A stretch of DNA of 64,000 nt, taken from contig NZ_CP058364.1 of assembly GCF_013391805.1 (NCBI RefSeq), forward strand, positions 124,001 to 188,000, in the 5' to 3' direction. The stretch is from Galbibacter sp. BG1 (GTDB taxonomy: Bacteria > Bacteroidota > Bacteroidia > Flavobacteriales > Flavobacteriaceae). A program made the position numbers and the translations under genes. Below are positions 18,451 through 25,661 of the stretch, in pieces. Numbering within the stretch: position 1 is the first letter of the stretch; each line of letters begins with the position of its first letter. The notes under the pieces are model-generated. The model was not told the DNA's origin. It was given only the letters and a program-made list of their open reading frames with translations, and searched no databases.

Positions 18451-19683
18451 TTAGCTTTTTAAATTCTCGAACCGCTGCTGCAATGTTGGATGCGAATAAT
18501 GAACAAAAACATAAGCAGGATGCGGGGTAAGATTGCTCAAACTGTTTTTTGAAAGTTTTTTAAGCGCATTAATTAGAGGTTGGGCCGCATAGGTGTTTTT
18601 AGCATAATCGTCTGCCTGATATTCAAACTTACGCGAAAAATAATTCATTATGAGTCCGGTTAATTGCGAAATCGGACTATAAAGTATCCCGAAAGCGATT
18701 AAACCCGCGTGGAAACTTGGCTGTTTAACACCAATGGCCAAAGACAATTCGGGAATGTTAATGAATAAGGAAAGAATAAATAACGTTACGCCAGTTAATA
18801 ATACTGAAGCAAAAATGTTGAAGATAATATGTTTTTTCTTGTAATGACCGACCTCGTGAGCCAGGACCGTTACAATTTCTTCATCTTCCAAATCGTTTAC
18901 CAAAGTATCGAACAATGTAATTCGTTTTTGTTTGCCGAATCCAGAAAAATAGGCGTTGGCTTTTGTAGATCTTTTGGAACCATCTATCACAAAAATATTA
19001 TCCAATTGAAAGCCTACTTTAGCAGCATAATTTTCAATGTTTGTTTTTAAAGAGCCGTTCTCTAAGGGCGTTTGTTTATTGAACATTGGAACAATAATCT
19101 TACTGTAAAACATATTCATAAAAATGGTAAATACTGCTACGATTATCCAAGCGTAAATCCAAAAATTGGCGCCCGCCAGTTGGTAAAATAAAATAATAAG
19201 GGCAAGGATTCCACCACCGATTACAGACATCATCAGCCAACCCTTGAGCTTATCCAGAAAAAATGTTTTTTTAGTGGTTTTGTTGAAACCAAATTTTTCT
19301 TCAATCACAAAAGTATGGTAGTAAGAAAAAGGGGTGGTTAAAATATCGCTTGCAAAAGTTATAATTCCGAAGAAAAGCAAAGCAATTACTATATAGTTGT
19401 TACTGATACTTCTTGCAATTTCGTCTACCCATTGAAAACCGTCCAAAAAGAAAAACGCCAAAGTTAGCGTTAACGAGAACAAGGAACTTATGCTAGAAAA
19501 CCGATAATTTGCTTTTTTATAGGCTTGGGATTTTTTGTATTCCTTTTCATCATAAACATCTGCCAGTTCTGCCGGAATGGGATTGTTGAAGTTTTTGGCA
19601 TTTAGGGAATCCAAGATCTTATCGATAATAAAATCAAGGATTAGAATGGCAATTATTATATAAAAAAGGGTTTGTGGGCTCAT
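18451..19683 (-). CDS. M48 family membrane metallopeptidase (CAAX prenyl protease 1-like)
   Basis: Integral membrane zinc protease of 410 aa from the Met at 19683. The zinc motif HEVGH is in LAHEVGHYKKKH near residue 275, and the third ligand Glu is in FEYQADDYAKN. Several hydrophobic segments surround the catalytic part, and KSQAYKKANYRFS is a typical Ste24 N-terminal motif. Bacteria lack prenylated CAAX proteins, so its role is probably membrane-protein quality control (family-based inference). The frame extends to 19740 but those 19 residues contain no family match and precede the first membrane helix. Confidence 0.9.
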   Translation of the reverse strand: MSPQTLFYIIIAILILDFIIDKILDSLNAKNFNNPIPAELADVYDEKEYKKSQAYKKANYRFSSISSLFSLTLTLAFFFLDGFQWVDEIARSISNNYIVIALLFFGIITFASDILTTPFSYYHTFVIEEKFGFNKTTKKTFFLDKLKGWLMMSVIGGGILALIILFYQLAGANFWIYAWIIVAVFTIFMNMFYSKIIVPMFNKQTPLENGSLKTNIENYAAKVGFQLDNIFVIDGSKRSTKANAYFSGFGKQKRITLFDTLVNDLEDEEIVTVLAHEVGHYKKKHIIFNIFASVLLTGVTLFILSLFINIPELSLAIGVKQPSFHAGLIAFGILYSPISQLTGLIMNYFSRKFEYQADDYAKNTYAAQPLINALKKLSKNSLSNLTPHPAYVFVHYSHPTLQQRFENLKS

Positions 19684-19751
19684 AATACAATTGTAAAATC
19701 CGGTTCTAATTTTAAAAGTAAGAACCGGATGTTTTTGCAAATCTAAGTCTT

Positions 19752-19779
19752 AAAAAAGGAAATATTAAATATTGCCTTT
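19752..19779 (-). terminator. Weak hairpin after nadV
   Basis: AAAGG-a-AATA and TATT-g-CCTTT form an imperfect AT-rich stem directly after the nadV stop codon, with six A on the plus strand serving as a short U-tract. Marginal as a terminator. Confidence 0.35.
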
Positions 19780-19781
19780 AT

Positions 19782-21260
19782 TTAAACAGTTTCAACTGGT
19801 TTTTGGGTGTCGTTTTTAATGCGTTTTCTAATCTCTTGTAAACTTTGGTCTACTATTAATTCCCCATCTTTAAAAACAACCTTTAAAGCTCCTTCTTTCT
19901 CTTCATCCCAGCTCACTCTATCATACATCTTGTACTCACCATTTTCTAGCTCAATTTTTATTAAACCTTTGGCAGATTTCTTGGTACCGTCATCTGTAAT
20001 AGGGTCTTTATAAATTTCCCTTCCTTCGCCATTAACTTCCCCATAGGTTGCTTTCATGGCAAACCCAAAAGTGTCCCTCGTATTATATTGGTAGGTAAAA
20101 GAACCAATTCCCAAAACCACATTCGTAGATGCAAATCCTTTATTTTTTAATCGTTCGCAAATTTGGGTTGCTCTTTCTATGGTTATGCTGTCCCCATAAA
20201 TAGCACCGATATGAGGATCCAGTTCTTTGTAGCCTTTTTTATTTTCGGTGCCACCAAAAATATCCCATAAAAGTTCAATAACCCCTTTTCTTTCTTCAAC
20301 GGTTTTACCATTAGGGTTTCCACAAATAATATCCACAGGATCTCCACTGTCTGGGCGTACTACAACTTTCCCTTCCCTTCTTAGCACCTCTTCTTTAAGT
20401 TTTGGTAAGTAAACAGTGAGTACTTTCCATAAATCCCAAGTATCGGAAACAATGGAAACAATACCCTTGGGATAAATTTCTGTGATCAACCTTTTAAATG
20501 TTTCTAGCTCACCACTATTTGTTCCCATAGACATTACAGAGTGTTCTGTAGCCGCTACAGAGCCCCCAATTAACTCTTTATCTGCATCTGCACCGTAATA
20601 ATTTTCAAGAAAATCTATTGCAGGAACCGTATCGGTACCAGTAAAACTCAATAAATGTCCGGCAGCACTCAACAAGGCAGCTTCCAAACCGGCCATTCCT
20701 CGCATGGAAAAATCGTGCCCTTGCCAATCAACCAATTCTTCAACAGTAGAAGTTTCTTCAGCATATTTATCCAAAACCAAACGGTATTGCTTGGCAATGG
20801 TAGCAGAATTACATGGCAACCAAACTGTTGTAGATAACAGGGTTTCAAAATAATTAGTCAACCAAAAGAACTCTGGGATGGTATTGTACATGGTAAACAT
20901 GGGAACCCGTATGGGTACAGAAACCCCTTCTGGCAGGGCTTTTATGCACATGGGAATATACCCTAAATCATGCAGTGCTTCTATGTGCGCTATTCCTACT
21001 GAATTTTCGCCTAAATAATTATTAATTCTACGGGTGTATTTTTTACATACTTCAGCTTTAGGTTGATCGAAAAAATTGATTTTGAAGTCCTCTAGGATAT
21101 ATTTTTTAATGAAGTATTGGAGGCCGAAAAACACGACCTTATCAATACCTTCAATACGACTTTTTCGTGGTGTCCAGTTGGAATAAACCAAGGTTGTTCC
21201 ATCTGGATATTGTCTTCGGTGATCAATTTTATAACCGTCTGTAAATAGTAATGGGTTCAT
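19782..21260 (-). CDS. nadV: Nicotinamide phosphoribosyltransferase
   Basis: Converts nicotinamide and PRPP to nicotinamide mononucleotide, the rate-setting step of the short NAD salvage route. The 492-aa length and conserved segments fit NAMPT/NadV: LTDGYK-like start FTDGYKIDHRRQYP, aromatic YSNWTPRKSR, the segment with the candidate active-site His in AATEHSVMSMG (near residue 240), and RPDSGDPVDI for phosphoribosyl binding. It starts 7 bp after prs, so the two are co-transcribed and one supplies the PRPP the other uses. The nearby NrtR-type regulator and three palindromes suggest repression when NAD is plentiful. Confidence 0.96.
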   Translation of the reverse strand: MNPLLFTDGYKIDHRRQYPDGTTLVYSNWTPRKSRIEGIDKVVFFGLQYFIKKYILEDFKINFFDQPKAEVCKKYTRRINNYLGENSVGIAHIEALHDLGYIPMCIKALPEGVSVPIRVPMFTMYNTIPEFFWLTNYFETLLSTTVWLPCNSATIAKQYRLVLDKYAEETSTVEELVDWQGHDFSMRGMAGLEAALLSAAGHLLSFTGTDTVPAIDFLENYYGADADKELIGGSVAATEHSVMSMGTNSGELETFKRLITEIYPKGIVSIVSDTWDLWKVLTVYLPKLKEEVLRREGKVVVRPDSGDPVDIICGNPNGKTVEERKGVIELLWDIFGGTENKKGYKELDPHIGAIYGDSITIERATQICERLKNKGFASTNVVLGIGSFTYQYNTRDTFGFAMKATYGEVNGEGREIYKDPITDDGTKKSAKGLIKIELENGEYKMYDRVSWDEEKEGALKVVFKDGELIVDQSLQEIRKRIKNDTQKPVETV

Positions 21261-21267
21261 AATTCTA

Positions 21268-22110
21268 TTATTTTAAAAGTTGATTAATTTTAATTTGAGT
21301 AACTCCCTTCATTTCCGATAAGGATTTAAAGGAGTCAGTTGTATAAATTTCTTCAAAGTGAGCAGATAATTCATCGAAACCTTTGCTGAAAATACCGTGT
21401 GTTACGGCCAAATAAATATTTCCAGCATTTTTCTTCTTCAATTCTTGAGCCAGGCCAATAAAAGTTCCTCCACCATCGCAAATATCGTCTACAATTAAAC
21501 AGTTTTGCTTTTTGAGGTCTTCAGCATAAACTTTAAAACCAGATAATGTGCCTGTTTTTACATCCCTCGTTTTAGAGCATTCAACTACTGGATAATCTTT
21601 TAGGTAAGCAGCCACTTTGTAAATCTTTTTTAGGGCGCCACCATCTGGCGAAATAAGCAATAGATCACCACTCAAAGAGTTTGTGATATGTTTTATAAAA
21701 CTGAAGTTATCTAAGGCTTCACAATTGTCAATCAAGGCCGGAGTGACTTCAGAATGCGGATCTAAAATGGTTACCTTTTCAAGTTTCAAATTATTGATAA
21801 CATCAGCATATACTTTAACCGTTAAAGGTTCCCCCGTTACCATTAACCGATCTTGCCTTGCCCCAGGAAAATAAGGAAGAAAGGCACGAATGCTTTTAAC
21901 CCCCATATTTCTTAAAGCATTCACCGCTACCATAAGAAGACCCAAATCGTTAAAAGAAGTGATTCTATGTGTTATGGTAACCTCCTTTTTGGGATCTAAA
22001 GCGCTTTCAATTTTAATATGAGGCTCGCCACCGTAGAATGTAAATGCTTTAAAGCTTATTTCGTTTTGGTTGCCAAAAGGCCTGAAGTTAGTATCGAGAT
22101 TCAGTATCAT
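21268..22110 (-). CDS. prs: Ribose-phosphate pyrophosphokinase of the NAD-salvage operon
   Basis: Makes PRPP from ribose 5-phosphate and ATP. It is 280 aa from the Met at 22110, shorter than housekeeping Prs (about 310-315 aa), which suggests a specialised copy. The PRPP-binding loop is CLIVDDICDGGGTFIG, and the N-terminal half has the LLMVAVNALRNMGVKSIRAF segment. The frame opens at 22131, but that ATG lies inside the operator and -7 element at 22112-22136, so 22110 is preferred. It is the first gene of prs-nadV. A second, housekeeping prs would be expected elsewhere in the genome. Confidence 0.92.
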   Translation of the reverse strand: MILNLDTNFRPFGNQNEISFKAFTFYGGEPHIKIESALDPKKEVTITHRITSFNDLGLLMVAVNALRNMGVKSIRAFLPYFPGARQDRLMVTGEPLTVKVYADVINNLKLEKVTILDPHSEVTPALIDNCEALDNFSFIKHITNSLSGDLLLISPDGGALKKIYKVAAYLKDYPVVECSKTRDVKTGTLSGFKVYAEDLKKQNCLIVDDICDGGGTFIGLAQELKKKNAGNIYLAVTHGIFSKGFDELSAHFEEIYTTDSFKSLSEMKGVTQIKINQLLK

Positions 22111-22111
22111 G

Positions 22112-22132
22112 TTTGCGTATGTTTTACACAAA
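22112..22132. promoter_or_regulatory. NrtR box A (prs-nadV promoter)
   Basis: 21-bp palindrome TTTGCGT-N7-ACACAAA. It ends two bases upstream of the prs start codon and overlaps the -7 element at 22129-22136. Its arms are identical, read from the other strand, to box B at 22164-22184. Binding by the neighbouring NrtR protein is inference. Confidence 0.6.
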
Positions 22133-22136
22133 TATA
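22129..22136 (-). promoter_or_regulatory. prs-nadV promoter -7 element
   Basis: Minus-strand TATATTTG fits TAnnTTTG and overlaps box A, so a bound repressor would cover it. Confidence 0.5.
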
Positions 22137-22163
22137 GAATTAAAAATTAGAAATAAAAATTAA

Positions 22164-22184
22164 TTTGTGTTTTTTTTACGCAAA
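22164..22184. promoter_or_regulatory. NrtR box B
   Basis: 21-bp palindrome TTTGTGT-N7-ACGCAAA, where the spacer is seven T. It overlaps the nrtR stop codon (22176-22178). Its centre is 52 bp from the centre of box A, close to five helical turns, so the two sites lie on the same DNA face. Confidence 0.5.
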
Positions 22185-22865
22185 CTTAATTTCAAAGTGG
22201 AATCCTTTGTTTTCTAACTCTTTATATGTTTTGAGATTGAATTTATAGAGTTTTGCCGGCCTCCCACTGCTAGGCTTAAATGTTTTGTTGGTTTTGGTTA
22301 AAATACCAAAACTCATCATTTTCTTCCTAAAGTTTCTACGATCTATTTTTCTATCCAGAATGGTTTGATAAAGATTTTCCAAATCGGAAAAAGGGAATTC
22401 CGTAGAAAGGAGTTCAAAGCCAATAGGTTGGTAATGAATTTTATTCTTTAGACGTTGCCATCCTTTTTCAAGGATTGTTTGGTGGTCGAAGGCCAAAGAA
22501 GGAATTTCTTTTATAGCGAACCACTTGGCATCTACCGCATCCGTAGAGGCTTTAAGTGTAATGTTATCAGGATTTATGAGAGCCATGTATGCTATAGAAA
22601 TAGTGCGTGCCCTAGGATCTCGTTCGGTAGCACCAAAGGTGTATAGCTGTTCTAGATAATTGGCTGCAACACCGGTTTCTTCTATGAGCTCCCGGTTAAC
22701 AGCATCGGCCAGGGATTCATCATTTTTAACAAATCCTCCAGGAAGTGCCCATTTATTCTTTTCGGAACCAAATTTTTGCTGAATTAAAAGGATATGCAAT
22801 TCTCCATGAGTATATCCAAATACTACAGCATCTACGGCCACTTTTATATCCTGATCGATCTTCAT
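22176..22865 (-). CDS. nrtR: NrtR-type Nudix transcriptional regulator of NAD metabolism
   Basis: Protein of 229 aa from the Met at 22865. An N-terminal Nudix domain (about 1-140) has a complete Nudix box: the Gly and Glu of GGFVKNDE, then RELIEETGV. A C-terminal winged helix follows (about 150-229, KIDRRNFRKKMMSFGILTK and SSGRPAKLYKF). This is the NrtR architecture, in which the Nudix part senses ADP-ribose and the winged helix represses NAD genes. The intact Nudix box means hydrolase activity may remain. It lies 65 bp upstream of prs-nadV on the same strand, and three like palindromes flank it. The ATG at 22889 falls inside box C and is rejected as start. An arabinose-type regulator of the same fold is the alternative, made unlikely by the neighbours. 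Confidence 0.9.
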   Translation of the reverse strand: MKIDQDIKVAVDAVVFGYTHGELHILLIQQKFGSEKNKWALPGGFVKNDESLADAVNRELIEETGVAANYLEQLYTFGATERDPRARTISIAYMALINPDNITLKASTDAVDAKWFAIKEIPSLAFDHQTILEKGWQRLKNKIHYQPIGFELLSTEFPFSDLENLYQTILDRKIDRRNFRKKMMSFGILTKTNKTFKPSSGRPAKLYKFNLKTYKELENKGFHFEIKFA

Positions 22866-22871
22866 AAGTTT

Positions 22872-22892
22872 TATGTGTTCAATATACACAAA
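22872..22892. promoter_or_regulatory. NrtR box C (nrtR promoter)
   Basis: TATGTGT-N7-ACACAAA, one base from the box A/B consensus TTTGYGT-N7-ACRCAAA. It lies 6 bp upstream of the nrtR start and overlaps the -7 element, suggesting autoregulation. Confidence 0.55.
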
Positions 22893-22896
22893 GTTA
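22889..22896 (-). promoter_or_regulatory. nrtR promoter -7 element
   Basis: Minus-strand TAACTTTG fits TAnnTTTG; its last four bases are the first bases of box C, the same arrangement as at prs. Confidence 0.45.
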
Positions 22897-22949
22897 CGTA
22901 ATGGACATCATATAAAACGGAAGGAAAATAGTATTTGAACCTAAAGTTT

Positions 22950-23744
22950 TTAGAAACCTCTTTGCCTTAGCGCTTCAAAAATAATAATAGCGGCAGAAAC
23001 AGAAACATTCATGGAATCTATCTCCCCTTTCATAGGAATTATAATATTGTTATTGGAAGCTTCCAGCCATTCATCACTAAGCCCAGTGGCCTCTGTACCC
23101 ACAACGATGGCAGTTGCTTTGCTGTAATTAACAGTGCTGTAATTTACGGAGGCCGATAAGGCCGCGCAGTTGATTGAAATATCTTTTTTTTGTAAAAAAT
23201 CTATAATTTCAGAAGTGGTTCCTGTGGCAATGGCATTGGTAAATACACAACCCACGCTGGAGCGCAATATATTTGGGTTGTACATATCGCTTTTAGGGTT
23301 CGCAATAATTACGGCATCTAAATTGGCAGCATCGGCTGTGCGTAATAAAGCTCCGATATTTCCTGGTTTTTCTGGTGCTTCTGCAACTAGAATCAGCGGA
23401 TTCTTATTCTTAAACTGTAATTTTTCTAAGGAATGGTTTTTGCTTTTTGCAATGGCTATAACGCCTTCAGTGGTTTGTCGGTAAGCAATTTTTTGGTAAA
23501 CTTCTTTAGAGATTTTTATTATCTGTGTTTTATTATTTCCTAAAAGTTGCTCTACCTCCTTTTCCAAAATAATCTCATCATTAAAAAGAAGTGTATCCAA
23601 TTCATAACTCCCCTTTAAAGCTAGCTGCGTTTCCCGAATTCCTTCTAGAATAAATAAACCAGATTTCCTTCGTTCCCTTGATTTATCTTTTAAATGAAGG
23701 ATTTGTTTTACAAGCGGATTTTGAACACTGCTAATTTCTTTCAA
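22950..23744 (-). CDS. SpoU/TrmH-family RNA 2'-O-methyltransferase
   Basis: SAM-dependent RNA methyltransferase of 264 aa. The N-terminal SpoU substrate-binding domain (SVQNPLVKQILHLKDKSRERRKSGLFILEG) is followed by the knotted SPOUT domain with its three motifs: EKPGNIGALLRTADA (motif 1), IVVGTEATGLSDEW (motif 2) and IPMKGEIDSMNVSVSAAI (motif 3). It resembles the YsgA/RlmB group acting on 23S rRNA or tRNA; the target nucleotide cannot be assigned. Confidence 0.93.
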   Translation of the reverse strand: MKEISSVQNPLVKQILHLKDKSRERRKSGLFILEGIRETQLALKGSYELDTLLFNDEIILEKEVEQLLGNNKTQIIKISKEVYQKIAYRQTTEGVIAIAKSKNHSLEKLQFKNKNPLILVAEAPEKPGNIGALLRTADAANLDAVIIANPKSDMYNPNILRSSVGCVFTNAIATGTTSEIIDFLQKKDISINCAALSASVNYSTVNYSKATAIVVGTEATGLSDEWLEASNNNIIIPMKGEIDSMNVSVSAAIIIFEALRQRGF

Positions 23745-23789
23745 ACCAATTTTTTTTCAAAAATACTATAAAATGACAACAACACATTT

Positions 23790-23825
23790 AAAAAATCCCC
23801 AAAGAAAAACATATTCTTTGGGGAT
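23790..23825 (-). terminator. Rho-independent terminator after amidohydrolase-like gene
   Basis: Perfect 12-bp arms ATCCCCAAAGAA and TTCTTTGGGGAT; six A on the plus strand provide the U-tract. Confidence 0.85.
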
Positions 23826-23847
23826 AAAAGTTTTATAAAAAACATTC

Positions 23848-25143
23848 TTATTTTCCTTCATATTTTTTTGAGTAACGCTGCCATAATTCTGTTTGGTGCG
23901 TTTCTAAACTCACATCCCTCCCTTGGATAAATGCTTTGCTTAGAATATTGGTACGCATGTCTAGTGCATCACCTTCAGAAATAAAGAGCGTAGCGTGTTT
24001 ACCAACTTCCAAAGTACCTACCAGATCGCTAACCCCTGCTATTTCTGCAGCATTTTTTGTAATATATTGCACCGCCGTTTCTTTGGGCAAACCATAAGCG
24101 GCAAAAGATCCAGCATAAAAAGGCAGGTTACGGGTATTCATACGCTCCATTCTTCCACTGGGGTCAATACTACAAAGGATTCCTGCTTTATCCAGCGCTG
24201 CAGCAAGCACAAAAGGATGCTTAACGTTTTCGTCTTCACTTGTTGGCAAACGATGTGGACGCTGTATAACCACTGGAATGTTATTAGCAGCCAATAATTG
24301 ACTCACCTCATCTGCTTGATCGCCACCAACAATCACTATTTTACTGATTCCAAGTTTATCTGCAAAGTTTACGACATCGGTTATTTCCCTTTTTCCGTCG
24401 ACATGAACAAATAGTTTTTTGGAACCATTAAAAAGCCCTTCGGAAGCTTCATAAGGCAAATTTCTTGGTTCTTTATCCCCTGCGGCATAGGCCTTTGCTT
24501 CTGTTAAAAATTGTGTCACTTCCTCCACCTCTTTGGTATAGTCTTCATTCGGTTTAAGTCCGGGATCTTCACCTCTCCAGGGACGTCCTCTTTTTAAACT
24601 ATTTGGCCAGTTTAAATGTATGGCATCATCTGTCTTTACTGCAGCATCTTCCCAGTTCCAAGCATCGAACTGCACTATAGATGAAGTCCCTGAAATACGT
24701 CCCCCTCTCGGGGTTATTTGTCCCATTAACACTCCATTGGGCCGCATCGATTCTACTATTTTGGACTCTGCGTTGTAGGCAATTAAACTCCTAATATGAG
24801 GTAAAAGAGACCCAATTTCGTCCTCATCATCGGTTGCTCTTACAGCGTCTATTTCTACAAGACCAAGAGTGGAATTTAAAGCTATAAAACCAGGGTAAAC
24901 GTGCTTTCCTTTTGCATCGATAATTTGTTGATAGTCGCTACTGTCAACTTCGGTTATTTTTCCAACAAAAGTGATTTTTCCTTCTTGAAAACCTACAGCT
25001 GCATCTTCAATTACGGTGCCATCTCCAATATGTGCTGTGACTCCAGAAATTAAAATGCTTTCTATTTGTTCTCGGGCCGGAGTCTGCTGGGCGTAAGAAA
25101 CTGTGACCAACAATAGCAATACAAGTTTTATTATTTTTTTCAT
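23848..25143 (-). CDS. Secreted amidohydrolase-like protein, metal site degenerate
   Basis: Exported protein of 431 aa with a signal peptide ending near VTVSYAQ. It follows the imidazolonepropionase-like amidohydrolase fold (ILISGVTAHIGDGTVIEDAAVGFQ at the start, LEVGKHATLFISEGD near the end). The metal-binding HxH that should follow the YPGFI segment is replaced by LNST, and the late Asp motif reads CSIDPSGR. It is probably a non-catalytic partner or a very divergent enzyme. It is transcribed in the same direction as the 1000-aa amidohydrolase, but the two are now separated by a small GIY-YIG element. Confidence 0.82.
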   Translation of the reverse strand: MKKIIKLVLLLLVTVSYAQQTPAREQIESILISGVTAHIGDGTVIEDAAVGFQEGKITFVGKITEVDSSDYQQIIDAKGKHVYPGFIALNSTLGLVEIDAVRATDDEDEIGSLLPHIRSLIAYNAESKIVESMRPNGVLMGQITPRGGRISGTSSIVQFDAWNWEDAAVKTDDAIHLNWPNSLKRGRPWRGEDPGLKPNEDYTKEVEEVTQFLTEAKAYAAGDKEPRNLPYEASEGLFNGSKKLFVHVDGKREITDVVNFADKLGISKIVIVGGDQADEVSQLLAANNIPVVIQRPHRLPTSEDENVKHPFVLAAALDKAGILCSIDPSGRMERMNTRNLPFYAGSFAAYGLPKETAVQYITKNAAEIAGVSDLVGTLEVGKHATLFISEGDALDMRTNILSKAFIQGRDVSLETHQTELWQRYSKKYEGK

Positions 25144-25205
25144 TTCTAAAATTTTTATAGTTCTTAAAAACTCTATGTTTTTATGTGTTTTTTTAAGCTA
25201 CTAAA

Positions 25206-25231
25206 CTGTCTCCCCGAGCGGAGTCGAGGGG
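25206..25231 (+). repeat. Left terminal inverted repeat of the GIY-YIG element
   Basis: 26 bp: CTGTCT, then a hairpin CCCC-(GAGCGGAGTCGA)-GGGG. Five bases separate it from the GIY-YIG stop codon. The right copy at 25561-25586 shares CTGTCT and 11 of 12 core bases but has a different, still complementary, stem. Confidence 0.8.
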
Positions 25232-25236
25232 TAAAT

Positions 25237-25551
25237 TTAAAGTTTGTTATTTTTTGAATTAGTATCATTTTTACATTCAGAAAATAGTTTAAGGCTGTTA
25301 AAATCTTCTTTGGCTAATGCTCTTTTTTTATTTCTTCTCCATTTTTTTAATTTCTTTTCAAACCTCTCGGCCTGTTGAAACTGAATAAAAGATTGATAAA
25401 AAATTAAATTTACTGGTCTTCTTTTAAAGGTATAAGAAGTTTTGTCTAAACCTTGATTATGCTCATTTATTCTTCTTTCAAGATTATTTGTAAGCCCCGT
25501 GTAAATGGAGTTATCTGAACATTCTAACATATATACATAATAATTTTTCAT
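25237..25551 (-). CDS. GIY-YIG superfamily endonuclease (URI/YhbQ-like)
   Basis: Protein of 104 aa from the Met at 25551, covering one GIY-YIG domain. The signature appears as Y5-V-Y7 and Y17-T-G19; Arg26/27 (NLERRINEHN) and Glu62 (QQAERFEKKLKKW) are the expected catalytic residues. The C-terminus is short and lysine-rich with no DNA-recognition domain. The frame opens at 25590 inside the right repeat, but the 13 extra residues have no family match. Because it sits between inverted palindromic repeats, it may act on them, much as RAYT transposases relate to REP sequences; that is hypothesis. Confidence 0.9.
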   Translation of the reverse strand: MKNYYVYMLECSDNSIYTGLTNNLERRINEHNQGLDKTSYTFKRRPVNLIFYQSFIQFQQAERFEKKLKKWRRNKKRALAKEDFNSLKLFSECKNDTNSKNNKL

Positions 25552-25560
25552 TTTACCGGA

Positions 25561-25586
25561 TGTCTCGACTACGCTCGACAAGACAG
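25561..25586 (-). repeat. Right terminal inverted repeat of the GIY-YIG element
   Basis: Read on the minus strand: CTGTCT, then TGTC-(GAGCGTAGTCGA)-GACA. It has the same length and layout as the left copy, with the 4-bp stem changed on both sides so that pairing is kept. Confidence 0.8.
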
Positions 25587-25661
25587 ACACTATAGAAGTT
25601 TATTAAAATACTCGTAAATAAATCTTTTTTATAAACTCCTATCTTTTCAACTTGTTACAAT

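Larger units (their letters stand above)
25206..25586 (-). mobile_element. 381-bp GIY-YIG element with 26-bp inverted ends
   Basis: A single small nuclease gene bounded on both sides by inverted 26-bp repeats whose outer ends read CTGTCT and AGACAG. The element lies between two same-strand amidohydrolase genes. No target-site duplication was recognised: the flanks are CTACTAAA on the left and ACACTATA on the right. Calling it mobile is inference from its structure; I know of no named family. Confidence 0.55.
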
